The notes: generated by a model not told the origin, from the sequence alone. DNA of 64,000 nucleotides from an uncultured Mediterranea sp. (GCA_945641355.1 CALZEQ010000006.1:1-64000), one strand, 5' to 3'. Shown: positions 9,530 through 18,790, numbered from the stretch's first letter. Program-made: numbers and translations.

Positions 9530-11011
9530 ATGATGAATACAGACAAAGGCAGTAAAGCCTATCTTTTTTCTATCGTGCTGGTGGCAGTCATCGGAGGATT
9601 GCTCTTCGGATATGACACGGCAGTCATCTCAGGCGCGGAAAAGGGTTTGCAGGCTTTCTTCATGGGCGCACAGGACTTCGCCTATACCGATGCCGTACAT
9701 GGCATCACTTCAAGCAGTGCCCTGATAGGTTGCATCATCGGTAGTGCAATCTCAGGTTTCTTTGCATCCAATCTGGGACGAAAGCGCTCGCTCTTCGTGG
9801 CTGGCATATTGTTCTTCTTGTCGGCGCTGGGCTCTTACAATCCCGAATTCATTTTCTTTCATCACGGCGTACCCAGCTATTCATTGCTGGTGGCATTCAA
9901 TCTTTATCGTGTGTTGGGCGGTATCGGTGTCGGATTGGCATCGGCCATCTGTCCCATGTACATTGCCGAGATTGCGCCGAGCAACATCCGCGGTACGTTG
10001 GTATCGTGGAACCAGTTTGCTATCATCTTCGGTCAGCTGGTGGTCTATTTTGTCAACTTCTTGATTTTGGGAAACAATGTCAATCCGGTCATCGACTTGG
10101 TGAACGGAGTCAACCAGATTATGAACCCCGAGGCAGCGGCATGGACCATCGAGACGGGTTGGAGACTGATGTTTGTCAGCGAGGCCGTACCAGCCGGATT
10201 GTTTGCCCTGTTAGTGCTGTTCGTGCCCGAGACGCCTCGCTATCTGGCCATGTGTGGTAGTGACGAGAAGGCACTGAACGTATTGGCACGTATCAACGGA
10301 TTGACGCAAGCCAAGGCCATCTTGGCCGAAATCAAGGCAACTGCCCACGAGAAGACCGAACGCCTCTTCACTTATGGTTGGCTGGTCATCTTCATCGGTA
10401 TCATGCTGAGTGTATTCCAGCAAGCCGTCGGTATCAATGCCGTACTTTACTTTGCTCCGCGCATCTTTGAGAGCATGGGCATGGGCAACCCGATGGTGCA
10501 AACCGTGATGATGGGTGTCGTCAACATCCTCTTCACACTGCTGGCCGTCTTTACGGTGGAGAAGTGGGGGCGCAAGCCGCTGCTCATCTCCGGCTCCATC
10601 GGTATGGCTATCGGGGCATTCGGCGTGGCCATGTGCAATTTGGTGAGTGGTATGCCGGCGTTGGTGTCGGTCATCAGCATCATGGTGTACAGCGCTTCGT
10701 TTATGTTCAGCTGGGGGCCGATTTGCTGGGTACTGATTGCCGAGATATTCCCCAATACCATACGTGGCGCAGCCGTTGCCATCGCTGTGGCATTCCAATG
10801 GATATTCAATTTCATTGTCTCATCTACCTTCGTACCGATGTACAACATGCGTTTGGGTGAGATGGGCGACAAGTTCGGCCACATGTTCGCATACGCCCTC
10901 TATGGCATCATCTGTGTGGTGGCAGCTCTCTTCGTCTGGAAGCTGGTGCCCGAGACCAAGGGCAAGACACTGGAAGAGATGACCCAACTCTGGAAGAAAA
11001 AGAGCAAGTAA
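9530..11011 (+). CDS. xylE: D-xylose:H+ symporter (MFS sugar porter)
   Basis: This major facilitator sugar porter imports D-xylose with protons across the inner membrane. At 493 aa it has the expected 12 hydrophobic segments. Family signatures are GGLLFGYDTAVISGAEKGL at the first segment, GRKRS in the loop after segment 2, PETPRYL before the central loop, QQAVGINAVLYFAPRIF in segment 7, GRKPLL, and PETKGKTLEEM after the last segment. A slightly long loop between segments 5 and 6 is typical of Bacteroides XylE. The start has two adjacent ATGs (9530 and 9533). It is the last gene of the operon and is followed by a terminator. Confidence 0.93.
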   Translation: MMNTDKGSKAYLFSIVLVAVIGGLLFGYDTAVISGAEKGLQAFFMGAQDFAYTDAVHGITSSSALIGCIIGSAISGFFASNLGRKRSLFVAGILFFLSALGSYNPEFIFFHHGVPSYSLLVAFNLYRVLGGIGVGLASAICPMYIAEIAPSNIRGTLVSWNQFAIIFGQLVVYFVNFLILGNNVNPVIDLVNGVNQIMNPEAAAWTIETGWRLMFVSEAVPAGLFALLVLFVPETPRYLAMCGSDEKALNVLARINGLTQAKAILAEIKATAHEKTERLFTYGWLVIFIGIMLSVFQQAVGINAVLYFAPRIFESMGMGNPMVQTVMMGVVNILFTLLAVFTVEKWGRKPLLISGSIGMAIGAFGVAMCNLVSGMPALVSVISIMVYSASFMFSWGPICWVLIAEIFPNTIRGAAVAIAVAFQWIFNFIVSSTFVPMYNMRLGEMGDKFGHMFAYALYGIICVVAALFVWKLVPETKGKTLEEMTQLWKKKSK

Positions 11012-11061
11012 ACGCCACGGAAAGGTCTCCTCTATCAGTTAGATTGGGAGAGATAAATAAA

Positions 11062-11120
11062 GGTAGGAACTGCTGATTCGGTCGGAAAAGACCACTCATC
11101 AGATGTTCCTGCCTTTTCTT
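11062..11120 (+). terminator. terminator of the xylose operon
   Basis: GGTAGGAAC-TGCTGAT (11062-11077) pairs with ATCAGATGTTCCTGCC (11098-11113) with a small internal mismatch, followed by TTTTCTTTTT. It separates xylE from the convergent guaD. Confidence 0.8.
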
Positions 11121-11132
11121 TTTCTTCAGGGT

Positions 11133-11600
11133 TTAATATTCAATCTTGTCTTCTTTCGCACGCCAGGCATCGAATGAGCGTTGCGCCTCTTCCGGTAGCA
11201 GCTCTTCGATATGCTTATGTCGATGTGGCAAATCCAACGCCAACTCATCGTAGATGAAAGAGTCGTCAAACCCTGCCGAAGCCGCATCGCCTTTGTGGCA
11301 TCCGTAATACACCCGGTCCAAGTGTGCCCAATAGATGGCACCCAGACACATGGGACATGGCTCGCATGAGGTATAGATGTCGCATCCCGTCAGGTCGAAT
11401 GTCTGAAGCCGCTGGCAGGCGGCACGAATGGCACTCACTTCGGCATGTGCCGTAGGATCGTGATTGGCGGTGACTCTGTTCACTCCTGTGGCAATCACCT
11501 CGTCGCCCCGTACGATGACGGCGCCGAAAGGACCTCCTCCGATGGCCACATTGTCCACGGCCAACTGGATGGCTTGTCGCATGAAATCTTCTTTTCTCAT
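11133..11600 (-). CDS. guaD: guanine deaminase
   Basis: This small zinc-dependent deaminase converts guanine to xanthine in purine salvage and catabolism. The 155-aa protein matches the short Bacillus GuaD type, including the ends (start MRKEDFMRQAIQLA, end KEDKIEY). Zinc ligands are His52 in AHAE, with Glu54 as proton shuttle, and Cys82/Cys85 in SCEPCPMC. The FDDSFIYDE segment is guanine-deaminase-like rather than TadA-like. A longer reading from a TTG at 11627 is rejected because that TTG lies inside the promoter box; the ATG at 11598-11600 aligns with family starts (ATG at 11607-11609 is the alternative). Confidence 0.9.
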   Translation of the reverse strand: MRKEDFMRQAIQLAVDNVAIGGGPFGAVIVRGDEVIATGVNRVTANHDPTAHAEVSAIRAACQRLQTFDLTGCDIYTSCEPCPMCLGAIYWAHLDRVYYGCHKGDAASAGFDDSFIYDELALDLPHRHKHIEELLPEEAQRSFDAWRAKEDKIEY

Positions 11601-11624
11601 CTTTATCATTGTTTGGTGTACATG

Positions 11625-11632
11625 CAAATTTA
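11625..11632 (-). promoter_or_regulatory. -7 box of guaD
   Basis: TAAATTTG on the minus strand, about 25 bp upstream of the chosen guaD ATG. It overlaps the rejected TTG start, which supports the shorter protein. Confidence 0.6.
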
Positions 11633-11749
11633 GATAAAATCGAGCGAATAACTTTATACTTGTACGAAAAAGTTGTTCTGTGATGCATCTGCTTAATCAA
11701 AATAACTCGTTGATGGGATTTTGTACCCCTATTTTTCCTGTCGATTGGC

Positions 11750-11780
11750 TTTGAAATGCGGGTGGAATAGCGTATTTTTG
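11750..11780 (+). promoter_or_regulatory. promoter of the GH9 gene
   Basis: TTTG at 11750-11753 and TATTTTTG at 11773-11780 with a 19-bp spacer match the Bacteroidetes consensus. Transcription would start near 11787, about 25 nt before the GH9 ATG. Confidence 0.75.
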
Positions 11781-11812
11781 CACAACACGATGTTAAACTA
11801 ATATTTAATCTT

Positions 11813-14347
11813 ATGAAACAGAAAGCGACATTAACGGCGTTGGCTGTGATGCTATGTAGCGGATGGTCTCTATCGGCACAAGACTTCAAGCTGACTTCGT
11901 CGGGCTACTTCAACAATCAGGGAGTAGACGTGATGGCCTTTGATGACATCTATCCGGAAGGACATCAGGGGGGAGTATCTTTATTGATGAACGGACACCG
12001 CATTGCAACCAATGGCGATATCCGGCTGGAAGCAACGCCCGGGCAGTGGCAACCCGTCCCCAAGCAGCTGGGCAGAAAAGTGGAGGAAAATGCCATTGTG
12101 GCTACGTTGTGCTATCCCGATTCGGCTCGTCACATGACGGGATTCAATCCGATGATTTATCCCGACTTGCAGTTCACCTATACGGTGCGTGTAGAGGCGG
12201 TCGGCAGTGGGGTAGAGGTGACAGTTGATCTGGATCGTCCCATCCCCGACACCTTTATCGGCAAGGTTGGATTCAACCTGGAACTCTTTCCGGGTGCCCT
12301 CTTCGGCAAACCTTGGATTATGGACAAGCAGAGCGGCATCTATCCGCAGCAACCCAATGCGCCGTTGCTGACCACCACTCCCAACCATCTGCATCCCGGC
12401 GACTACTATACGGGCAAGGGTTCTTTGGCCGACAAACAGCGATTGCTGGGCGAAGGGTATAGCCCCATTGTGGCCGATGATGTCATTGCCGAACCCTATG
12501 CAACGGGACGTGTGTTTACCTCGCAACCCGACGATCCCTACAGTCGTTTCACGGTAGAATCGTTGACGGGAGATCTGCAGCTGTTTGATGGACGAATGAA
12601 CCACAACAACGGATGGTTCGTGTTGCGTACCCCCATTGCTGCTGGTGTTACCCGGGGGGCCATCCGTTGGCGTATCACACCCAATGTGGTGAAGGATTGG
12701 ATTTATACGCCTGTGGTGCAGACATCCCAGATAGGTTATCATTCGGCTCAAGAAAAGGTGGCAGTCATCGAAACAGACCGTCGCGATACGCGGAAGGGAG
12801 AGGCACAGCTGCTCCGTATCGATGCAGCCGAAACCAAGGTGATACGTACCATGTCACCGACAGTGTGGGGGCAGTTTCTACGATATAATTACTTGAAAGC
12901 CGACTTCTCTGACGTGCATGAACCAGGACTCTATCAGGTAAAATATGGTGATGCCCTGTCACCGGTATTCCGTATCGCCGACGACGTGTATGCTCGTGGT
13001 GTGTGGCAACCGGTCATCGAGTACTTCCTGCCCGTACAGATGTGTCACATGCGCGTCAATGAGAAGTATCGTGTATGGCATGACTATTGCCACATGGACG
13101 ATGCACTGATGGCATCGGTGGGCGACCACATCGATGGCTATGACCAGCGTTCGGATTGCTATGGCAACTATAAGGCAGGTGAGCAAGTGAAGAATGTGAA
13201 TATCGGCGGATGGCATGATGCCGGTGATTTTGACCTCCGCGTGGAGTCGCAAGCCGGTGAATCTTACATCCTGACGCTGGCCTATGAAGCATTTCATCCA
13301 GAGATTGACGTGACCTCTATCGACCAGATAAAGCGCATCACCGAGATTCATCAACCCGACGGGAAAAACGACCTGCTGCAACAGATAGAAAATGGAGCGC
13401 TCAGTGTAGTAAACAGTTACTTGGCACTGGGACGCCTTTATCGTGGCATCATCTGCAGTGGCTTGCGTCAGTATGTGATGTTGGGTGATGCCTCGGCCAT
13501 GACCGATGGTAAACTTGGAAATGCTGATGACCGATGGATTTTTACGGAGAACAATCCGTCGCGCGAACTCTCAACGGCGGCTCAACTGGCAGCTGTTTCA
13601 CGAGTATTGAAGAATTTCAACGATACATTGAGTGTACATTGCTTGGATATAGCCCGTCGTATTTATGATCAGACAGATGCTTCTTCCGGGTGGACGGCAG
13701 GAGCCAAGATTCAGGCGGCTGCCGAGTTGTATCTGACGACGGGTGAAAAGCCGTATATGAACTATCTGTTAGATAATCAGGATTTGATTATCAAGATGAT
13801 ATCGAGAACGGGTTGGTGTATGGCTCGTGTCGAACAGTCGTTTGCTGCGCTCAAGGACAAGCGCGCACGTGCCTTCTCAGTCGCTTTCCGCAAGGCATTG
13901 CTCGATTATAAAGAAGAGTTGGAGAAGACCGTGAAAGAAACTCCCTATGGCATCCCGTATCGTCCGCACATCTGGGGGGCAGGATGGGACATTCAGCGCT
14001 TTGGCTTCCAGCACTATTTCCTAGCATCGGCTTATCCCGACATCTTCTCGCCTGCACCTGTCTTCAATGCGCTTAACTTCGTATTGGGTTGTCATCCCGG
14101 TTCCAATCAGGCATCTTTCGCTTCGGGTGTGGGGGCACAGTCGGCTACGGTCGGCTATGGTTTGAACCGTGCCGATTGGTCGTATATTCCCGGTGGAGTC
14201 ATTTCGGGTACCGCTTTGATTCGTCCGGATTTCCCTGAGTTGCTTACCTTCCCCTTCTTGTGGCAACAGACAGAGTACGTGTTGGGCGGTGGTTCTTCAC
14301 ACTACATGTTCCTGGTACTGGCTGCGCAACAGCTGTTGGGCAAATAA
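11813..14347 (+). CDS. secreted glycoside hydrolase family 9 protein (endoglucanase-like)
   Basis: The 844-aa protein has a signal peptide (MKQKATLTALAVMLCSGWSLSAQ). After an N-terminal all-beta region (about 25-300) comes a CelD-type N-terminal Ig-like domain (about 305-395, starting VVQTSQIGYHSAQEKVAVIE). The GH9 (alpha/alpha)6 catalytic domain follows, marked by GGWHDAGDFD at about residue 465, where an Asp pair is expected to activate water. The likely acid is a Glu near the C-terminus in WQQTEYVLGG. GH9 enzymes cleave beta-1,4-glucans and related hemicelluloses. There is no SusC/SusD pair nearby; the xylose operon upstream and an esterase downstream suggest plant cell wall use. The substrate cannot be set from sequence alone. 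Confidence 0.85.
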   Translation: MKQKATLTALAVMLCSGWSLSAQDFKLTSSGYFNNQGVDVMAFDDIYPEGHQGGVSLLMNGHRIATNGDIRLEATPGQWQPVPKQLGRKVEENAIVATLCYPDSARHMTGFNPMIYPDLQFTYTVRVEAVGSGVEVTVDLDRPIPDTFIGKVGFNLELFPGALFGKPWIMDKQSGIYPQQPNAPLLTTTPNHLHPGDYYTGKGSLADKQRLLGEGYSPIVADDVIAEPYATGRVFTSQPDDPYSRFTVESLTGDLQLFDGRMNHNNGWFVLRTPIAAGVTRGAIRWRITPNVVKDWIYTPVVQTSQIGYHSAQEKVAVIETDRRDTRKGEAQLLRIDAAETKVIRTMSPTVWGQFLRYNYLKADFSDVHEPGLYQVKYGDALSPVFRIADDVYARGVWQPVIEYFLPVQMCHMRVNEKYRVWHDYCHMDDALMASVGDHIDGYDQRSDCYGNYKAGEQVKNVNIGGWHDAGDFDLRVESQAGESYILTLAYEAFHPEIDVTSIDQIKRITEIHQPDGKNDLLQQIENGALSVVNSYLALGRLYRGIICSGLRQYVMLGDASAMTDGKLGNADDRWIFTENNPSRELSTAAQLAAVSRVLKNFNDTLSVHCLDIARRIYDQTDASSGWTAGAKIQAAAELYLTTGEKPYMNYLLDNQDLIIKMISRTGWCMARVEQSFAALKDKRARAFSVAFRKALLDYKEELEKTVKETPYGIPYRPHIWGAGWDIQRFGFQHYFLASAYPDIFSPAPVFNALNFVLGCHPGSNQASFASGVGAQSATVGYGLNRADWSYIPGGVISGTALIRPDFPELLTFPFLWQQTEYVLGGGSSHYMFLVLAAQQLLGK

Positions 14348-14387
14348 AAAAAATCTCTCCCGCTGCCGTTTTGAGCAGCGGGAGAGA
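14346..14387 (-). terminator. Rho-independent terminator of the carboxylesterase gene
   Basis: TCTCTCCCGCTGC (14354-14366) and GCAGCGGGAGAGA (14375-14387) form a perfect 13-bp stem. The A8 run on its left is a T-run for minus-strand transcripts, so it primarily ends the carboxylesterase mRNA. It also lies immediately after the GH9 stop. Confidence 0.8.
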
Positions 14388-14411
14388 AATAACTTGGAAC
14401 ATAAGTGAATC

Positions 14412-14459
14412 GCCTCACGCACTTATGTTAAAATGGCTTTTAACATAAGTGCGTGAGGC
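14412..14459. repeat. perfect 22-bp inverted repeat with a 4-nt loop
   Basis: Arms at 14412-14433 and 14438-14459 are fully complementary (GCCTCACGCACTTATGTT... and its complement) around TGGC. It lies between the convergent GH9 and carboxylesterase genes. AACATAAGTG occurs again just outside the left arm. There is no T-run. It could be a bidirectional terminator or a small palindromic mobile element. Confidence 0.85.
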
Positions 14460-14476
14460 CGATGAACATATGTTCC

Positions 14477-16048
14477 TTATTTGGCCCACTCTTTTCCTTC
14501 GGCGGTTCTACGCCATCTGAAATATTCATCAAGTACTTTCAGTGAGGCTTCGCTGGGCACTTCACCGGCATAAGGTTCCGGTCCGGTCAGGTGCATGACT
14601 TGTGGCTGTTGATTGTCAAAGGCCGGCCATTGGGGCAAACCCTCTCCGTTGGGGTCGCCACAGGTGGCAAAGTTTACCCAATAACGTCCCATGATGTCAG
14701 AGAGCGGACAATCTACCTCAGGATGTTCAAACCCTTTGGTGTGTTGGAATACAAAATTGACATCTTGTCCGTGATAAGATCCCTTCCCAAAATTCTCAGA
14801 GCCTTCCGGATAATCGGGATGTTGGTCGAAATAGTATAGGAATACCTTTTGCTTGCCGGTTTGTGCTTGCAACTGCGCCCATTTCCATGTCTGCCATCCG
14901 AAGGCCGCATCACGTATCAGGTCACGTGCGCTCTTTCCACCGTCTGCTGTGGTATAGGGGTAGGCTTTCAGCAGTGCCTCTGCGTGCGGACCGTAACGCA
15001 GGCGGGTGCTCTGTTCGTAGCGTTCCTGGCTGCTCATGCCGAATGAGAAGCTGGCACCTTCGTCCGAATTGTATCCAATCAATACAGGCACATCGTTGTA
15101 TTGACCTGCAGCGTAGAGCTCTGATTGGTCACCGGGTATCACATATCCGTCTACAATGGGCCATCCACCGGCTCCCAGTCCCCTGCCTGCAAACTGGCTG
15201 GCATCCATGGCACGAAGCTCTGCCAAGGATTTGGCACCGTGTGACTGCATGATGCGTTGGCCGTCGTTCTCGGCATCGGCCAATGTCTTCATGTTTTCAC
15301 CTGGATAGGTGGTCGGGCGGGTAGGGCCAAACGAACCACCGCTCTGTGAAATGGCTCCGTGGAACAGTCCTTTTGCCAAAGGTGAGGCGCACAACATGCT
15401 GACTGATATGCCGCCGGCCGATTCACCGAAGATGGTCACTCGGTTGGGGTCACCGCCAAATCGTTCGATGTTCCGTTGAATCCAGGCCAGACCTGCCATC
15501 TGGTCCAGAAGACCGTAATTGCCGGATACGTGATGCTCGTTCTCAGCACTCAGTTCCGGCAAAGCCAGGAAACCAAGTTGCCCTACGCGGTAGTTAATAC
15601 TGGCCATTACAATGCCGCCCTTGCGTGCCAGCTCTTCGCAGTCATAGTTAGGGTCAGCCGTCGTTCCGAATGAAAAGCCCCCTCCATATATCCATACCAG
15701 GACTGGCAACTTTTCGTCAGATCGTTGGGCAGGAGTCCAGACATTCAGGTAGAGGCAATCTTCGCTATACATGGGTGAAGGCTCTCCTTGGATAGGTCCT
15801 GCGGCATACTCTTTAGTCGTCAGCTTCTTTGTCCAAGGCTTCACCGGTTGGGGAGCCTTCCAACGCAGTTCACCTACGGGTGGTGCGGCAAAGGGGATTC
15901 CTTTGAAGATTTTCATACCTTCCGCTTCATACCCTTCGATAGGGCCTGATTCGGTAATCACTTCTGTAGTCATTCTTTTATCTTCCGTGCATGCCATGTG
16001 GATGCCGAGTAGCAGGATTGCTGCAATTTTCAGTAGCTTCATACGCAT
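14477..16048 (-). CDS. secreted type B carboxylesterase
   Basis: This alpha/beta-hydrolase of the carboxylesterase/lipase type B family hydrolyses ester bonds. The 523-aa protein starts with a hydrophobic signal (MRMKLLKIAAILLLGIHMAC); the Cys could be a lipid-anchor site, though the lipobox is poor. The oxyanion region YGGGFSFG is present, with catalytic Ser near residue 209 in GESAGG, an acidic residue in NSDEGASF, and His in YHGQDVNFVF. SEDCLYLNVW is a family signature. It is convergent with the GH9 gene, so it may remove acetyl or other ester groups from plant polysaccharides, but that is inferred from context only. The physiological substrate is unknown. Confidence 0.88.
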   Translation of the reverse strand: MRMKLLKIAAILLLGIHMACTEDKRMTTEVITESGPIEGYEAEGMKIFKGIPFAAPPVGELRWKAPQPVKPWTKKLTTKEYAAGPIQGEPSPMYSEDCLYLNVWTPAQRSDEKLPVLVWIYGGGFSFGTTADPNYDCEELARKGGIVMASINYRVGQLGFLALPELSAENEHHVSGNYGLLDQMAGLAWIQRNIERFGGDPNRVTIFGESAGGISVSMLCASPLAKGLFHGAISQSGGSFGPTRPTTYPGENMKTLADAENDGQRIMQSHGAKSLAELRAMDASQFAGRGLGAGGWPIVDGYVIPGDQSELYAAGQYNDVPVLIGYNSDEGASFSFGMSSQERYEQSTRLRYGPHAEALLKAYPYTTADGGKSARDLIRDAAFGWQTWKWAQLQAQTGKQKVFLYYFDQHPDYPEGSENFGKGSYHGQDVNFVFQHTKGFEHPEVDCPLSDIMGRYWVNFATCGDPNGEGLPQWPAFDNQQPQVMHLTGPEPYAGEVPSEASLKVLDEYFRWRRTAEGKEWAK

Positions 16049-16186
16049 TCTATTTTAAATGAGTTAGTAAATACATCTACAAATGTAGGAATTTGTTTGG
16101 AAACAAGCAAAGAAAAAGCCAACCCGACACCTCTCCATTCAGAAATTAGTGTCAGATTGGCTTGTATGCCTTCAGACTTTCGTCTA

Positions 16187-17374
16187 TTATTTCACAATGC
16201 CCAGCTCCTTAAAGCATTTTGTCAGGTGTTCGACAGCGTAATCTACCTGTTCCTTGGTGTGTGTAGCCATCAATGCCACGCGAACCAATGTATCTTGCGG
16301 AGCGCAAGCGGGTGGAATGACGGGATTGATGAAGATGCCTTCGTCAAACGCCATTTTAGTTACCAGAAATGTCTTGTCTGTATCGCGCACATAGAGAGGG
16401 ATGATGGGCGACTCTGTATCACCGATTTCGAAACCGGCATCACGGAATTTTTCAAGTGCGTAGTTGGTGATATTCCACAAAGCCTGGATGCGTTCTGGTT
16501 CGTTCTGTATGATGTGAAGCGCTTCGCGGGTAGCAGCTGTAGCTGCGGGAGTGGCACTGGCCTGGAAAATGTATGAACGTGCCGTATGGCGCAGCCAGTT
16601 AATGACTTCTTTGTCTCCGGCAATGAATCCGCCGATAGATGCCAATGACTTGCTGAAGGTTCCCATAATCAGGTCAACATCGTCGGTTACGCCGAAGTGG
16701 TCGCAAACACCGCGTCCCTGTTTGCCGAACACGCCCAATCCATGTGCTTCGTCTACGTAGATGCTGGCGTTGTATTTCTTCTTCAGCCGTACAATTTCAG
16801 GCAGGTTGGCCAGGTCACCTTCCATGGAGAAAACGCCGTCTACCACTATCAGTTTGATGGCATCCGGCTCGCACTTTTGCAGTTTTTTCTCCAAGTCCTC
16901 CATGTCGTTGTGCTTGTATTTCAGCTGAGTGGCAGCCGAAAGTCGCCGGCCGTCTACGATAGAGGCATGGTCTCTGTCATCGCAGATGATGTAATCTGTA
17001 CGTCCTACCACGGCAGGGATAATTCCCTCGTTCACAGTGAAACCCGTTGAGAAGCAGAGAGCGTCATCTTTACCTACAAAGGCAGCCAGTTCTTTTTCCA
17101 GCTCGACATGGATGTCGAGTGTTCCGTTCAGGAAGCGTGAACCGGCACAGCCTGTTCCGTATTTCTCGGTGGCAGCGATGGCTGCATCAATGATTCGCTT
17201 GTCATAAGTCAGGCCCATATAGGCATTGGAACCAAACATCAGAACCTTTTTACCGTCCATCATTACTTCTGTATCCTGATGGCTGTCAATTTCGCGAAAA
17301 TAAGGATATACGCCCTGAGCCATATATTGTTGCGGCAAGTCGTATTTCGCATATCTTTCTTTAAGTAAACCCAT
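16187..17374 (-). CDS. spt: serine palmitoyltransferase (sphingolipid synthesis)
   Basis: This PLP-dependent alpha-oxoamine synthase condenses serine with palmitoyl-CoA to give 3-ketosphinganine, the first step of sphingolipid synthesis. The 395-aa sequence is close to the B. thetaiotaomicron enzyme (BT_0870 by my memory), including MGLLKERYAKYDLPQ at the start. The PLP Lys242 lies in GTFSKSLASIGG, with DEAHG at 208-212 and DDRDHASI near 132. Related glycine C-acetyltransferase (Kbl) normally pairs with a threonine dehydrogenase, which is absent here; this supports Spt. The gene is divergent from a lipid-kinase-family gene. Confidence 0.9.
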   Translation of the reverse strand: MGLLKERYAKYDLPQQYMAQGVYPYFREIDSHQDTEVMMDGKKVLMFGSNAYMGLTYDKRIIDAAIAATEKYGTGCAGSRFLNGTLDIHVELEKELAAFVGKDDALCFSTGFTVNEGIIPAVVGRTDYIICDDRDHASIVDGRRLSAATQLKYKHNDMEDLEKKLQKCEPDAIKLIVVDGVFSMEGDLANLPEIVRLKKKYNASIYVDEAHGLGVFGKQGRGVCDHFGVTDDVDLIMGTFSKSLASIGGFIAGDKEVINWLRHTARSYIFQASATPAATAATREALHIIQNEPERIQALWNITNYALEKFRDAGFEIGDTESPIIPLYVRDTDKTFLVTKMAFDEGIFINPVIPPACAPQDTLVRVALMATHTKEQVDYAVEHLTKCFKELGIVK

Positions 17375-17440
17375 GAAATGTTCCTATTTATATATATGAA
17401 TATTCTTGTCTTTTGTCCAATATCTTTTTAAACCAGGCTA

Positions 17441-17551
17441 CAAAGATACGAAAAAGTGTTGTTATATGATTCTTTTTAGTCAAAAAAACTATTCAAATAT
17501 CGTTTTAGACGAGGTAAATGAACAAAATATGAATAAAATGTATTACTTTTG
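17441..17551. promoter_or_regulatory. divergent -7 boxes for spt (-) and the lipid kinase gene (+)
   Basis: TATCTTTG on the minus strand at 17441-17448, and TACTTTTG on the plus strand at 17544-17551. Each matches TAnnTTTG and lies 37-67 bp from its gene. Neither has a convincing -33 TTTG. Confidence 0.5.
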
Positions 17552-17587
17552 TGATACGAAACAAAATCAAAACAACCCATTTCGCGC

Positions 17588-18625
17588 ATGGACGAACAGA
17601 AGAAACACATAGTATTTGTCATTAACCCCATATCTGGAACCCAAAGCAAAGAGCAGATTTTGAAGTGGCTGGATGAGAAACTGGATAAAGAGGTCTATCT
17701 TCCTGAAATCGTCTATACCGAGTATGCCGGTCATGCCACGGAGATTGCTGCAGATCGGGCCAAGAAGGAAGCCTTTGCTGTGGTGGCGATAGGCGGTGAC
17801 GGTACCATCAATGAGATTGCGCGGGCGCTGGTACACACCGACACGGCATTGGGCATCATTCCTTGCGGCTCGGGCAACGGATTGGCGCGTCACCTGCAGA
17901 TACCTATGGAATCCAAGCGGGCCATTGATATCCTGAACGAAGGAGTGATGGATACCATTGATTATGGTATGATCAACGACCTTCCCTTTTTTTGTACCTG
18001 CGGAGTGGGATTTGATGCTTTCGTAAGTCTGAAGTTTGCCCAGGCTGGCAAACGGGGACCTTTGACCTATCTGGAAAAGACGTTGACCGAAAGCCTGAAG
18101 TACAAGCCCGAAACATACGAACTGGAGATGGATGGCATCTCCTCGCGTTATAAGGCGTTCGTGATAGCTTGTGGTAATGCCTCACAGTATGGTAACAATG
18201 CTTACATCACGCCACAGGCCACATTGACTGACGGTCTCCTGGATGTAACCATTCTGGAACCGTTTACGGTATTGGAAGTTCCGACCCTCTCTTTTCAGCT
18301 CTTCAACCGCACCATTGACCAGAACAGCCGCGTTAAGACGTTTCGCTGCAAGAGTCTCCATATCCATCGGGGAAAACCGGGAGTCGCTCATTTTGACGGT
18401 GATCCCGTGATGATGGGCAGTGACATTGCCGTGAAAATCATGCAGAAAGGGTTGCGGGTGATTGTGCCCAGCGTGGTGGAGAAGAACAGTTTCAATGTGT
18501 TTCGCCGTGCTCAGGATTACATCAACGGCCTGAAGCAACTCAATGAAACCATCTTCGAGGATATCACACAGACCAACAAGGCCTTGCTGGGTAAGGGAAA
18601 GAGTCAGATTAAAAAATTGTTTTGA
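17588..18625 (+). CDS. diacylglycerol/sphingosine kinase family protein
   Basis: The 345-aa protein belongs to the DAGK catalytic-domain family, which includes diacylglycerol kinases, YegS-like lipid kinases and sphingosine (long-chain base) kinases. It has the nucleotide-binding GGDGT at 69-73 and GSGNG at 94-98, with an early NPISG. The C-terminal lobe has TDGLLDVTIL and HFDGDPV, typical of the fold. It is divergently transcribed from serine palmitoyltransferase, so a role in phosphorylating a sphingoid base or ceramide is a reasonable hypothesis. Diacylglycerol recycling is the main alternative. No signal peptide; probably acts at the inner face of the membrane. Confidence 0.8.
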   Translation: MDEQKKHIVFVINPISGTQSKEQILKWLDEKLDKEVYLPEIVYTEYAGHATEIAADRAKKEAFAVVAIGGDGTINEIARALVHTDTALGIIPCGSGNGLARHLQIPMESKRAIDILNEGVMDTIDYGMINDLPFFCTCGVGFDAFVSLKFAQAGKRGPLTYLEKTLTESLKYKPETYELEMDGISSRYKAFVIACGNASQYGNNAYITPQATLTDGLLDVTILEPFTVLEVPTLSFQLFNRTIDQNSRVKTFRCKSLHIHRGKPGVAHFDGDPVMMGSDIAVKIMQKGLRVIVPSVVEKNSFNVFRRAQDYINGLKQLNETIFEDITQTNKALLGKGKSQIKKLF

Positions 18626-18704
18626 TTCTCTTCCTTTCTCTTCATTTTCTGTGTTTCTACATCAATTCTCTTCGTAGTAGCCTCCAAAAAAACAAGCGGG
18701 AAAG

Positions 18705-18790
18705 TGTGTGGGTATGGATAGTTTTCTGTATTTTTGCGCGATAAAAATGCAAACGTATAATAATTTCAAGTTTCGCATGTCTGAAACTTG
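18705..18790 (+). promoter_or_regulatory. aspS promoter and leader palindrome
   Basis: TATTTTTG at 18729-18736 with a TGTG at 18705-18708 (20-bp spacer) is the likely promoter. In the leader, CAAGTTTC (18767-18774) and GAAACTTG (18783-18790) form an 8-bp hairpin about 30 nt before the aspS ATG; role unknown. Confidence 0.5.

Noticed and set aside
16187-17374. 2-amino-3-ketobutyrate CoA ligase (Kbl)
   Set aside because: Same family, but the sequence follows the Bacteroides serine palmitoyltransferase and no threonine dehydrogenase is adjacent.
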